Positions 1 to 9,193 of a DNA stretch of 64,000 bases are shown here, in pieces. Source of the DNA: Pyropia haitanensis (lineage: Eukaryota; Rhodophyta; Bangiophyceae; Bangiales; Bangiaceae); assembly GCA_008729055.1 (NCBI GenBank), contig SDUX01000001.1, forward strand, positions 4,089,543 to 4,153,542. Direction: 5' to 3'. The translations under genes were made by a program, and so were the position numbers. The first letter of the stretch is position 1. Every line of letters begins with the position of its first letter. A model generated the notes under the pieces. That model made no database searches. It saw only the letters and a list, made by a program, of their open reading frames with translations, and had not been told where the DNA came from.

Positions 1-456
1 CGCTGTAAGTTGATTCCATGACTCCGCGGAGGGTGCGGTTGAGGCCGTTCCCGGATTAATCGGGCTTACAGTCGCAGGATTCGGGGGGTCCATTGCGTCC
101 TGGGTGAGGTCCGCAACAATCAAATTAACCCAACAGATCCGGTTTGACTTACTCCGGCAGAGCACGGGGCAAGTCTTACAAGATGTGCAAGTTAATTTGA
201 CCAAGCAAAATAGTGCTGCACTAGCTCTGGACAAGCGTGGCCGTCGTGGCTACCACGTTTCCAAAGATGGACAACACTATTTGATGGGTCACAAGCGATG
301 CGATGAAGCAGAATTCGAAGACTCAAATCACGCAATCGGATTTTCCGCCGGCCGCCACGCACGGGCCCGAGTCGGGTCGTGCCGGATTTCCACGCGGGGG
401 GATCAAAGGGGGAAAATCGCGTCTCTTGCACAGATCCTGGGGGGTGTTGCGAGGTG
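1..456. other. Left-edge stretch with no recognised gene
   Basis: No conserved domain, RNA gene or repeat could be recognised here on either strand. Composition is more balanced than in the host genes further right. It lies downstream of the minus-strand zinc-finger exon that ends at 457. Confidence 0.5.
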
Positions 457-1094
457 TCAGTCGGTGCGGCGCGCCAGCGTGCGGTGGTGATCCTTGCCAC
501 GCTGGTGGCGTTCGAAGTGCTCGACCGTCTCAAATTCGCGATCGCACACGTCGCAACGAGGGCGGGTCGCTGGACGGTTGACCGTATTGCGGTGGCGCCG
601 CGACCAGCGATGGTCGCGCAGCACTGTCAGGCTGTTGCAACGCACACCGCACGGCTTGCAAACGTATTTGCCCTTGGGGATGGTCTTGGCGATCCGGCGC
701 TGCTCTCGCTGCTCTGCTGCGCGCGCGGTCGTCGGTCGGATGTGGCCGATTCGTGGGGCCGGCGGCGCGATGTAGCGCCGGGCCGGATCCTGCGCGGGCA
801 GCAGCAGGCGCCGGTTGGCTGGGACCGCCGGGCCTGACGTGGCCGGGCCCTTACCCTTGCGCGAGAGGGGGGGCTTGGATGCGGCTGGCGCCGCCGATGC
901 GGCCGTCGCCGCCACAGAGGATGACGTGGATGCGCCCGCCGGGGTGCCACGTGCCGCCGCGGTGTCGCGCGCCGCCGCGGTGCCGCGCGCCGCCGGGGTG
1001 CCGCGCGCCGTCGGGGGGCGCGCCGTCGCCGCCGAGGATGTCGGGGCGTCCGCCAACGCCGAGGAAGAAAATTCCGAACCTGATTTGGCACTCA
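457..1094 (-). CDS. Two U1-type (C-x2-C-x12-H-x5-H) zinc fingers; last exon of a nuclear RNA/DNA-binding protein
   Basis: The C-terminal 70 residues carry two tandem fingers, each C-x2-C-x12-H-x5-H (first CKPC...HRWSRRH, second CDVC...HQRGKDH). That spacing is typical of the U1-C/matrin/JAZ class, which binds double-stranded RNA or RNA-protein complexes. Upstream is an Ala/Arg/Thr/Pro tract with near-repeats of ARGTPA and a basic KGKGP patch. The reading frame contains no ATG. A pyrimidine-rich stretch followed by CCCAG, ending just before 1094 (minus strand), looks like a splice acceptor, so I start the exon there; the 5' exon was not found. The TGA stop is at 457-459. The finger spacing is seen directly; the function is inferred from the family. 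The gene could also be a truncated copy displaced by the neighbouring retroelement. Confidence 0.6.
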
Positions 1095-2201
1095 CTGGGT
1101 TTCGACAATCAGTCGACCAAAAGAAAAAAACCGTGACAGGGGCCACCAGGGCAGTGTCAGGGCAGTGTTCTTTCGGTGTGATTCGTGGAACCCGCTGCGT
1201 TCGTATTACAATGCCCGAGGCACGCCGAACACAGGGGGCAGCACGAGTGCACAAACACAGGGAGGGCCAAATCCAGGACGGAATCGCAACGTCACCGCCA
1301 AGAGGAAGTCAAACTATCTGAAGCTACCACATGTGAGGCACCACCCACACACGGGCAGCCCTCAACGTACTGGTGCCGGTGTCAGCAACCCGTGCAAGCC
1401 AATGAGGATGCCGGGCGCGGGGAAGGTGACGGGTGGGATGACGGTGATGGGGGTGGGGAAGAGGATGGGCGTGACGTCGGTGAGGGTCGAGGGGGTCGAA
1501 GGTACAGGAGGTCTTTGTGTCTCTGTCTGTCGTTGTTCCCCCGAGGTCTCTCCCGGTGGCGCCCACACTCACGCATTATATACCCCCAGGGGGGCACCCA
1601 GGGTGCCCCAAAGCATGCGATTGCCCGTCGTGCCGGTGGACGGCACCAAAGCTCTCAAAACAAAGCATGGGCTCTCAGAACAAAGCAAGGGTGGGCGTGT
1701 GCGCCCCAAGGCGCCCCACCAGAAAGCCCCAAACGGGGGGGGGACGGTGTGCGGCGCTCGTAGCGCCGCGCGGCTGGCCCCACGCGCCATTCGACCCGAA
1801 AAGCCTCAGAGGCGTGTAAGCAGACGCCAGTCTTCGGGTCGAATATCTCCCGTGGGTCAGCAAGTCTTGTCGCTCCCATTGGTCCACGGGGAGATTGTTC
1901 CGGCTTGCTGACGCGTCAGAGATGTGGCTCGTCTTTTGGTCCGTTAGTCCGTTGGTCCGTTGGAGACTGTACCCGTCGGCAGATGAGTCAGGGTAGTGTC
2001 GGTTAGCCAATCCGCGGCTCCCGTGCTGACCGTCCGTTAGTAGTAGATTATCGGACGGACACCGCGGCATGCCCCAGATTACTTTGGAGTTGATGCGTCT
2101 TGGAAGGAGTTGGCTGAGAAGGACAGGGAAGGAGAGGCCCCAGTCCTTATCCCCTAGGCTCCAGTCTTGGGGATTTAAGGGGCATATCCTTACACGGAGT
2201 G
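1095..2201. other. Leader/5' flank of the retroelement; no recognisable LTR
   Basis: Non-coding as far as I can tell. A terminal repeat matching the sequence after pol should lie here if the element had a normal 5' LTR, but I see no copy of the sequence that follows either polypurine tract (8017 onward or 9588 onward). The stretch contains a TATA-like site at 1577 and short direct repeats of the type GTCCGTTRGTCC near 1940-1960. Confidence 0.4.
1577..1582 (+). promoter_or_regulatory. TATA-like box upstream of gag
   Basis: A TATATA hexamer in otherwise GC-rich sequence, about 620 bases upstream of the gag ATG. It could be the element's own promoter. No initiator or mapped start supports it. 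Confidence 0.3.
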
Positions 2202-3962
2202 ATGGCGGGCGCGGAAGACTCTCCCGCCGCGCCGTTTGTACCTGGGGAGGGGGAGCGGATGCGTCCCCCTTTGGGCGGAGTACCCCCCAGGACGGGCAGC
2301 GTGGATGAGTCGGGTCGCCAGGGGCGACCCCCTCGGCGTTCGGCCAGGTTCCGACCCGCGCCATCCTCCGTCGACTCGAGCGGAGGTCGCCCTCCTCCGG
2401 CGGGTGTGCCGAGCCAGACTCCGGCTCAGGTGCCCCTACCGGAGGATGATGATACTCTCTTCGGCACGGGACTGCCGGCCTTGGGTGCTGGGGGCAGAGG
2501 CTCCGTACCCCGGGACGGCGAGTCCGCGCCCCCTTTGGTTCCGGAAGGACCGGGCGGTAGCTCGAGTCGAGCTCCGCCGGGGTCCACCGGGAGCCTGGAT
2601 GCCAGTGTGGTGACAGCCATCGCACAAGTTGTGCGTGAGGAGGTGGGGCGGGCGCTACAGGAAAAGTCTCCTGCGCCTGGGCAGGCCTCCCGGCATGAGC
2701 GGCGTGGGGAGCAAGTTGCTCCCCGCCGAGAGTACCGTTCTGGTTCGCCTGCCCACTCGAGCGAGGCGTCGAGTGGGGAGGAGGCCGTCCGACATGGACG
2801 GCAGGAACCACGGGATCGTCCCAAAGTTCGGGAGATTCCCAAGAAGATCGTGGTTAACAATCCTCTATACGCGGACGTCTTCGACTGTGAGACGTACGCG
2901 TTGGTCAACAAGTCGGTGACCTACACGAACCGCCAGGCCCATACTCTGGGCCGGCGCAAGAAGGACGTGGCTCAGTCCTTTGGGGTCCGGTCTGAGTGGG
3001 ACGGGACCCCGCCACTGAAGGTCTTCCAGTTTTTGCGTAAGTTCGAAAAAGCTTGTGATGACAATGATGTCTCTGAAGCAGAGGCGTTTTTCATGCTTCA
3101 GGACTTTACTAAGGAGCCACTCCGCTCCGAGGTGATGAGCGTCATGCCAAGTCGGCATGGCGGCAACCCCGGTGAGGTCTCCTCCTACTTGGAGTTGATC
3201 AACTGGGTGTTGCGCTACCACGCGGACGAGGCGTCTCTCGCCGCGCAGGTAGAGGAGTTTAATCGTGCCACCCAGAGTGAGGGTGAGGACGAGCGGACGT
3301 TCGCTGAGAGACTCCGTCAGCTGAACGTCCTTTGTGGATTTATTCATCCACAAGGCGTCATCAAAGGGCGTTTTGTGGAGGGTGTCCACCGTTCCGCTCG
3401 CGCGACTGTGCGCGAGCGCAACACGCCTGGAATGACGCTGGCCGAGTTGGCCCGCGTCGCCCAAACCAAGGGCGAAGAATACCGTTGGATCGTGTCGGAC
3501 CAACGGAAGGAGCGAGAGAAGGAGACTAAGAGCGCGGAGGCGACTCGCCTTCGTCGCGCGGCCAGGGCGGCCCAGTACCCTCGGGTACGCCCGGCAGTGG
3601 CTGCTACCTCGACTCAGGAGGAAGCTGATGTCGTGGCGGCCATCCCGGTAACTCCCCAGGGAAAGGCGACGCCACCGACATCGAAGAGCGACCGGCCGTG
3701 TTGGCAGTGCTCAAAGACGGGCCACTGGGCGTCTCAGTGCCCCGCCTTGGACTCGCGTCTGCGAGCCATCTTGGCTCGCAGCATGAGTCTTGGGACCCGG
3801 GGAACTCCCCCGAGTTCCCGCTCCAACCCACCTCGGGTTGGTGCCATTACCCAACAGGGGCCGGAGGGGACTGACAAGAGTCTTGAGGAGGGGGAGGCAC
3901 CCACCTCAAGCTCGAGTGAGAGTACCCCTTCCTCATCCGACTCGGGTGAGGGAAACGCCTAG
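2202..3962 (+). CDS. gag: Gag polyprotein of chromovirus, CCHC zinc knuckle
   Basis: About 586 residues from the ATG at 2202 to the TAG at 3960. The first third is Pro/Gly/Ser-rich and probably disordered. A central region of roughly residues 220-420, with Trp, Phe and Leu spaced as in retrotransposon capsid, contains a typical segment reading FAERLRQLNVLCGF. A single knuckle, C-x2-C-x4-H-x4-C (CWQCSKTGHWASQC), lies at 3699-3740 and should bind the element's RNA. The tail is Ser/Glu-rich. Gag builds the virus-like particle in which reverse transcription occurs. A GTG lies directly before the ATG, but ATG is preferred. The stop codon sits four bases after a slippery heptamer that leads into pol. 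Confidence 0.9.
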   Translation: MAGAEDSPAAPFVPGEGERMRPPLGGVPPRTGSVDESGRQGRPPRRSARFRPAPSSVDSSGGRPPPAGVPSQTPAQVPLPEDDDTLFGTGLPALGAGGRGSVPRDGESAPPLVPEGPGGSSSRAPPGSTGSLDASVVTAIAQVVREEVGRALQEKSPAPGQASRHERRGEQVAPRREYRSGSPAHSSEASSGEEAVRHGRQEPRDRPKVREIPKKIVVNNPLYADVFDCETYALVNKSVTYTNRQAHTLGRRKKDVAQSFGVRSEWDGTPPLKVFQFLRKFEKACDDNDVSEAEAFFMLQDFTKEPLRSEVMSVMPSRHGGNPGEVSSYLELINWVLRYHADEASLAAQVEEFNRATQSEGEDERTFAERLRQLNVLCGFIHPQGVIKGRFVEGVHRSARATVRERNTPGMTLAELARVAQTKGEEYRWIVSDQRKEREKETKSAEATRLRRAARAAQYPRVRPAVAATSTQEEADVVAAIPVTPQGKATPPTSKSDRPCWQCSKTGHWASQCPALDSRLRAILARSMSLGTRGTPPSSRSNPPRVGAITQQGPEGTDKSLEEGEAPTSSSSESTPSSSDSGEGNA

Positions 3963-3999
3963 CCGCTGGAGTCGAGTTGACCCCACAGACCTCGGCGGC
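3950..3999 (+). promoter_or_regulatory. Programmed -1 ribosomal frameshift site between gag and pol
   Basis: The heptamer GGGAAAC at 3950-3956 is read G GGA AAC in the gag frame, which is the X XXY YYZ layout needed for tandem slippage by one base. The gag stop TAG follows at 3960. After a five-base spacer, 3962-3969 can pair with 3992-3999 in an eight-pair stem (two G-U). A CCCC in the loop (3981-3984) could pair with GGGG at 4007-4010 to make a pseudoknot. The pol frame is open only from 3950, because an in-frame TGA lies at 3947-3949. The slip therefore has to happen in this 13-base overlap. Confidence 0.8.
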
Positions 4000-6900
4000 A
4001 GGCCAAGGGGAACTTCACCCGACGCCGACTCATGGGCGGGTGAAGCTCTTACAACGCCCTCGAGGGGTGAGACCTCAAGGCAAGGCCCCCTCGCAGCGAT
4101 ACGACCCAAGTCGGATCGTATCTGTCTTGGTAGGGAGTAACTACCAAGTCGCAGCCAGACTTTGGCTGTACGATGGGTATGAGTTTGCTTCCCGTGTCAT
4201 AGTCGACACGGGTTCGCCGGTGTCCCTTATCAGGCAGGAGTTATTGCCTGAGGGAGTCGAGGTGAGTCAAGTTGACCGCTCGACATGGCGTATGTTTGAT
4301 GTCAATGGGGGACTCCTCCCCATTGTGGGTTCAATTGCATTGAGTGTATGCATTGGGTCATACCAGACTGAGGTGACCTTTGGGGTTGTACCACGCATGT
4401 CGGTCCCAGTACTCCTGGGTACCGACTACGTGGACACCCACGTACCCGAAGTCCGGGGACCCGAAGGGTTTATTCGTATGCTCAATGGGGAAACTGTCCC
4501 CATCTTGCGTAAAGGGGCCACTGTCTCCCCGAAGACTCCCAAGGCACGGGAGAGTCCTCGTAAGACAGATGGCAGCACTGAGTCGGTGCATGTGCTCAAG
4601 GGAGTGTGCATTCCTCCCCGGTCGAGGACGTATGTACAAGTTCGTACATCGTTTAAGGGAAATGGGTTTGTATTCCCCCTCGACAAGACGTATGAGAAGC
4701 ACCAGGTGCAAGTTGCACCTGGACCCATGACTTGTGGGACTGACCAGACCTGGGTCGTCGAGGTCCTCAACGTGTCGAAGACTCCTCGACGCATCCCCCG
4801 TGGGATGAAGATTGCGAGCATCTCCACCCACGAGGGGAATGTCACCGCTGTGACTCAACAGCAGTGGAAGGCGATGGAGGAGAAGACTCCCTTTCCTCCG
4901 GACCCAAAGCCGTCGGCAGACTCGCCGACGGTGCATCGGGAAAATGTCCCGAAGTGCCTGCATGATCGCTTGGATAAACTCATCCAACAGCACCACAAGT
5001 TGTGGAATGGTGACCTTGGACTCATCAAGGCCACTGAACACAGAATCGTGTTGAAGCCTGGGGTCAAGCCAGTCCGCTTGAACCCCTACCGTATGGGCCC
5101 TGCCTCTCGGGAACTTACCCGGAAGCAGGTCCAACGGATGAAGGACCTTGGGGTCATTGAGCCAAGCTCAGGCGAGTGGGCCAGCCCCATAGTCCTGGTG
5201 CCCAAACCCGACGGCACCATGCGGTTTTGCATTGACTACCGCAAGTTGAATGAACGGACGGTAAAGGACAGTTACCCTTTACCCCGTATGGACGATTGCC
5301 TCGACTCACTTGGCGAGGCAAAGTTCTTCTCCACGTTGGACTGCAACGCGGGTTACTGGCAGATCCCCATACGTAAGGAGGATCGACCACTCACGGCCTT
5401 CACGTGTCACTGTGGAGTTTATCAGTGCGTGAGGTTGCCGTTCGGGCTATGCAATGCACCTGCGACTTTTCAGCGTGCTATTGACATGATACTTGCCGGA
5501 GTCAAATGGCAGTATGCCCTCGTCTATTTAGACGACATCATTGTGTTCTCCGGAACTGCCGAAGAACACTTGTCCCACTTGGACAATGTGTTCACCCTGC
5601 TGAGTAGGGCAGGAGTGACACTAAAGCCAGCCAAGTGCCACCTCTTCAGTAATGAGGTGGCCTACCTAGGTCATGTGGTTCGACCAGGTAGCATCAGTGT
5701 CAACGAGAAAAACCTCGTGGCACTGCGTCGGGCGAGTTACCCCTTGACGCAAACACAGCTCAGGAGTTTTCTGGGCATGTGCAATGTGTACAGACGCTTC
5801 ACGGCGAACTTTGCCAAAGTGTCTGCACCCTTGAACCGCTTGGTAAGTCCCAAGCGGCCCAAGCGCCTCGACCCTCCGACCCAAGAGGAGCGAGAAGCGT
5901 TTGAGAGGTTGAAAGAACTTCTTTGCAACCCGCCGGTGTTGGCTATCCCCAGACTCGGGGGCCACTACATCATAGATGTGGACGCGAGTTACGACCAACT
6001 TGGTTGTTGCTTGCTCCAGCAACAGACCACGGGCGAGTACCTGCCCGTGGGCTACTACAGTAAGGGCCTGTCCCCGGCACAGAAGAACTATACTGTGACG
6101 GAGCTGGAAGGCCTGGGCGTAGTATGGGCAGTCACCATGCTACGACCCTACATCGAAGGAGGGAGGTTCCTCGTTCGATGTGATCACCGAGCCCTGAAGT
6201 GGATACTTACCACTACAGCGTGCTCGAATAATCGACTTAATCGATGGCGACTTCGCCTCGCTGAGTTTGACTTCGACGTTGAGTATAAGTCGGGTCACAA
6301 GCACGCGGTTGCGGACGCGATGTCACGCATACCGACGGACGGGTACGACTCAGTACCCATCCCAGAGGAAATCCCTCATGTGGGAGTCACCACACGGTCA
6401 GGGTCAGTACTCGACCCGAGGCGGCCGGAGATGGCCCGCCTCCTACCTTTGCCTAAGGACAAACTCGTCCAGGCACAAGAGTCTGACAAACTCTGTCAGC
6501 AACTCAAGAAAGAGTTGGACAGCCCCGAACCAACTCGGTTCTTCTTGAGTGAAGACGGCATTTTATGCCGGCGGGGACATACCCAAGGAGAACAACAAGT
6601 TGTTGTTCCCGAGAGTCTGAGGAAGGACATCCTCCAACGGGAACACTCCTCACCGTTGGGTGCCCACCCAGGGTCGACTAAGTTGTATCAGACCCTGAGA
6701 AAAAAATATTATTGGCCATCACTCGTGGCTGATGTGTATGGGCATGTGGCCTCGTGCGCGACTTGCGCACAGAACCGACTCATGGAGGCCAGAGAGACGT
6801 CCACCATGCGTCTCTTCCCTGCGACAGAGCCGTTCGCAGCGATTGCCGTGGACCTACTTGGTCCACTGCCTCGGACACCAGAAGGGTACGAGTACCTTCT

Positions 6901-7942
6901 GGTGATGTGTGATCGCTTTACTAAGCTCACACGGGTGGCCCCACTCAAGGACACCACTGCCTTGGACGTCTTGAGCGAGTTGCTCGACGTCTGGATAGCC
7001 AGTTATGGTATCCCGGACTCTGTCCTTTCGGACAACGGACCGCAGTTCGCGTCCGTCCTATACCAGGGAGTCCTGAAGATGCTCGGGGTGGAAACAAACT
7101 ACGCCACCCCTTACCACCCCCAGACTAATGGGCAGGTGGAGCGCTTCAATAAGACACTAGTGCGCCAGTTGCGTCACTATGTGCACGACCATGTAGTCAC
7201 ATGGGCGCGCTACGCGTCACTACTTGTGACAGCGTACAACTCCCAAGTGCACAGTAGCACGGGAGAGGCACCGTTTGCCTTTGTATGTCCACGGCGACTC
7301 AAGCCAGTGGCCATTGAACGCCTAACCCAGACTGAGGGTGACCCGTCGACCCAAACTCCGGGTCAAGCTAAGGCCGCCCTCCTCCATAAGTTGGAAGAGA
7401 TGATGCCCCTTGTCCAGAAGACCATGGACAAGGCGCAGGCGAGGTACAAAAAGAATTTCGACATCCGAGTTCGGAGTCGACGCGACCCCCTCCGAGTTGG
7501 AGAATGGGTGTACGTGAATGCCCACGACAAACCGGGCGGGAAATTGGTCTTCAAGACTCTGGGACCATATCAAATATTGAAGACGGATGGGCGTCGGTTG
7601 ACCATCGAGAGTGACGATGGCATCCGTACTATCAATGGGAATCACGCAACTCGCGCTCCCGAACCACCCGAGGGAGACCCAGCTTGGGCTCGGGCACTCA
7701 AGGCATGGCAAGTCCCAGCCTTGCCGTCAACTTCCAATAAGCCAATGGAAGCCGTGTTCGATAAATTCGTCGGACACGGGTACGATGAATCGGGGCGACT
7801 CATGCTCCGTGTCAGATGGTTTGGGTATGGGTCGGACTCCGACACATGGGAATATGTGGAGGACCTTCCAACTGAGAAGGTCCGTCGGTATTGCCACGTG
7901 GCAAAAATACCTATGAGGCGTCGCCCAACTCAGGCGACGTAG
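3950..7942 (+). CDS. pol: Pol polyprotein: protease, RT, RNase H, integrase, chromodomain
   Basis: Read by -1 frameshift from gag; the open frame runs from 3950 to the TAG at 7940. In order: aspartic protease with DTGS at 4205-4216; reverse transcriptase with LPFGL and the catalytic YLDD at 5525-5536; RNase H starting near VDASYDQLG (about 5975); integrase with an N-terminal H-x-H-C-C zinc site (HPGSTK to CATC, about 6660-6770), a DDE core seen as VDLLGPLP, SDNGPQF and NGQVERF, and a GKLV-type C-terminal patch. A chromodomain lies at about 7745-7920 (FDKFVGHG, VRWFGYG, DTWEYVEDL). The protein copies the element RNA and inserts the DNA; chromodomains steer integration toward histone-marked chromatin. 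No stop or frameshift interrupts it, and the key catalytic motifs are present, so activity is plausible. Confidence 0.93.
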   Translation, partial: GKRLAAGVELTPQTSAAGQGELHPTPTHGRVKLLQRPRGVRPQGKAPSQRYDPSRIVSVLVGSNYQVAARLWLYDGYEFASRVIVDTGSPVSLIRQELLPEGVEVSQVDRSTWRMFDVNGGLLPIVGSIALSVCIGSYQTEVTFGVVPRMSVPVLLGTDYVDTHVPEVRGPEGFIRMLNGETVPILRKGATVSPKTPKARESPRKTDGSTESVHVLKGVCIPPRSRTYVQVRTSFKGNGFVFPLDKTYEKHQVQVAPGPMTCGTDQTWVVEVLNVSKTPRRIPRGMKIASISTHEGNVTAVTQQQWKAMEEKTPFPPDPKPSADSPTVHRENVPKCLHDRLDKLIQQHHKLWNGDLGLIKATEHRIVLKPGVKPVRLNPYRMGPASRELTRKQVQRMKDLGVIEPSSGEWASPIVLVPKPDGTMRFCIDYRKLNERTVKDSYPLPRMDDCLDSLGEAKFFSTLDCNAGYWQIPIRKEDRPLTAFTCHCGVYQCVRLPFGLCNAPATFQRAIDMILAGVKWQYALVYLDDIIVFSGTAEEHLSHLDNVFTLLSRAGVTLKPAKCHLFSNEVAYLGHVVRPGSISVNEKNLVALRRASYPLTQTQLRSFLGMCNVYRRFTANFAKVSAPLNRLVSPKRPKRLDPPTQEEREAFERLKELLCNPPVLAIPRLGGHYIIDVDASYDQLGCCLLQQQTTGEYLPVGYYSKGLSPAQKNYTVTELEGLGVVWAVTMLRPYIEGGRFLVRCDHRALKWILTTTACSNNRLNRWRLRLAEFDFDVEYKSGHKHAVADAMSRIPTDGYDSVPIPEEIPHVGVTTRSGSVLDPRRPEMARLLPLPKDKLVQAQESDKLCQQLKKELDSPEPTRFFLSEDGILCRRGHTQGEQQVVVPESLRKDILQREHSSPLGAHPGSTKLYQTLRKKYYWPSLVADVYGHVASCATCAQNRLMEARETSTMRLFPATEPFAAIAVDLLGPLPRTPEGYEYLLVMCDRFTKLTRVAPLKDTTALDVLSELLDVWIASYGIPDSVLSDNGPQFASVLYQGVLKMLGVETNYATPYHPQTNGQVERFNKTLVRQLRHYVHDHVVTWARYASLLVTAYNSQVHSSTGEAPFAFVCPRRLKPVAIERLTQTEGDPSTQTPGQAKAALLHKLEEMMPLVQKTMDKAQARYKKNFDIRVRSRRDPLRVGEWVYVNAHDKPGGKLVFKTLGPYQILKTDGRRLTIESDDGIRTINGNHATRAPEPPEGDPAWARALKAWQVPALPSTSNKPMEAVFDKFVGHGYDESGRLMLRVRWFGYGSDSDTWEYVEDLPTEKVRRYCHVAKIPMRRRPTQAT

Positions 7943-8006
7943 CCAGAGGTACGTCACCCCCACCCCAAAGTCGGGGAGGGGGATGACTCCCCCCACTGAG
8001 TCAAGT

Positions 8007-8016
8007 AGGGGGGAGG
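8007..8016 (+). other. Polypurine tract, priming site for plus-strand DNA; putative 3' LTR begins at 8017 with TGTCACA
   Basis: AGGGGGGAGG lies 64 bases after the pol stop and is followed directly by TGTCACA, a common start of Ty3/gypsy LTRs. The position and composition fit a PPT. The call stays provisional because the corresponding 5' LTR was not seen. Confidence 0.5.
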
Positions 8017-8242
8017 TGTCACAGTCGATACCAACAAAACAAAGTTCTTCTTGATCATAAAGGGGGGGGACACGACCCACGCCCCCGCCGACATCTTGAC
8101 CAACTTGGTGATGTAGAGCTCTGGAGGGGGGACACGACCCACGCCCCCCGTCACCACCCCTTGACCGACTTGGCGAGGGCGAGCTCCGCGGGAAGTGGGA
8201 CGACTCCACCCACGACCCGCAACACCTCCCCCGACTCAAGCA

Positions 8243-8243
<1 letters not shown>

Positions 8244-8277
<34 letters not shown>
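8244..8277 (+). repeat. A34 homopolymer
   Basis: Thirty-four consecutive A residues in GC-rich DNA, followed by TAATAAAT and a G-run. It could be the retained poly(A) tail of a retroposed transcript or an expanded microsatellite. Confidence 0.9.
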
Positions 8278-8279
<2 letters not shown>

Positions 8280-8320
8280 ATAAATGGGGGGGGGGGGAAC
8301 CGACTCAAGTCACCCCCGCC

Positions 8321-8720
8321 GACAGCCGCCCGACCCAGGGGCGGAAGAGAAAGCACCACCCCAAGGACAGCCGCCCGACACAGAGGCGGACAGGGACGAC
8401 ACACGCCCCACCGACGAGCGCCCGACCCAGAGGAAGGGGAGGGACACACACGCCGACCGCCCGACACACGGGAGGAGGAGGACAACACCACCCCCCCCAC
8501 CAAGAACGGACGACACACCACCACGGCCGCCGACCGCCCGACCCACGGGAGGAAGAGGGAGGCACACGCCGACCGCCGACCGCCCGACACAGAGGCGGAG
8601 GAAGAGGGAGACACCACCCCGACCGCCGGCCACCCGACACACGGGAGGAAGAGGAGGGCGCACCACCCGCCGACGGCCGCACGACGCCGCAGGAGGAAGG
8701 GAAGACCCACACCCGACCGA
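8321..8720 (+). repeat. Degenerate tandem repeats, about 40-50 bp, of a CCGCCCGACACA-GGAGGAAGAGG unit
   Basis: The phrase CCGCCCGACNCA recurs at roughly 8326, 8368, 8418, 8456, 8530, 8578 and 8623, each followed by a purine block such as GGGAGGAAGAGG. Spacing is mostly 38-50 bases. The plus strand is almost free of T over 400 bases. Translations in the open frames only mirror the repeat, so I do not call a gene. Confidence 0.7.
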
Positions 8721-9001
8721 AGAGGGAGGGGAGCGTGCGCCCGACACAGGGGCCGGGAAGGGCGGAGCAGCGCCCCGACCGCCACCCCGCACCCCAGACA
8801 CCAAGGGGGAAAAGGGGAAAGAAAAGGGGAGAAGCGCCCCGACCGGACGGCCCCGGGGGAAAACTCTCGCCCCGGGGGAAGCGTCACCCCGACCTGGGGT
8901 GACGCGACGGATATGGGGGCGGAGTGGCAACTCACCCCCCGCCCCCCCCCCGGCACCTGAGGAGCCCGAGCCCAGTTGGCTCGGTGCCCCCCCTGGAGAT
9001 A

Positions 9002-9193
9002 CTCCTCCTGCGTGTCCCTGGAAACTCCCAGGAACAGCAACAGGAGGAGGTGCCCGTTATGTGCGAGGTGTGCCGAGTGGGCACACCCCGCACCCTGCAC
9101 GAGGTGTGCCGAGTGAGCACACCCCGCGCCCCGCGTGGGGCGTGCCCAGGCGGCACGCCACGCCCCGCACCCGGCGTGCCAAGGCGGCACGCC
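9002..9193 (+). repeat. Array of five hairpins: one nested stem-loop and four tandem GGYGTGCC-N5-RGCACRCC hairpins
   Basis: A nested stem-loop at 9002-9049 pairs CTCCTCCTG with CAGGAGGAG and has an inner CCTGG/CCAGG stem. It is followed by four copies of an eight-pair hairpin with a five-base loop: 9067-9087, 9103-9123, 9139-9159 and 9173-9193, with periods of 36, 36 and 34 bases. Units 1-2 have a T-A third pair and units 3-4 have C-G, a matched change on both arms. Unit 2 has one innermost mismatch. No protein domain is encoded here. It may be an RNA structure in the 3' untranslated part of the retroelement transcript, or a DNA repeat. Confidence 0.75.

Larger units (their letters stand above)
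2202..8016 (+). mobile_element. Ty3/gypsy retrotransposon, chromovirus type, with intact gag and pol
   Basis: Gag with a CCHC knuckle is followed by pol in the order protease, reverse transcriptase, RNase H, integrase, chromodomain. Integrase after RNase H defines Ty3/gypsy, and the terminal chromodomain defines chromoviruses. Both reading frames are open over their full lengths, so the internal coding part is recent or selected. The boundaries given run from the gag ATG to the end of a polypurine tract; true element ends are not resolved because matching LTRs were not found. Composition is clearly less GC-biased than the host genes, and it lacks the triplet runs typical of them. Confidence 0.93.

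Noticed and set aside
9002..9193. CRISPR array
   Set aside because: The units are hairpins with no unique spacers of constant length, and the host is eukaryotic.
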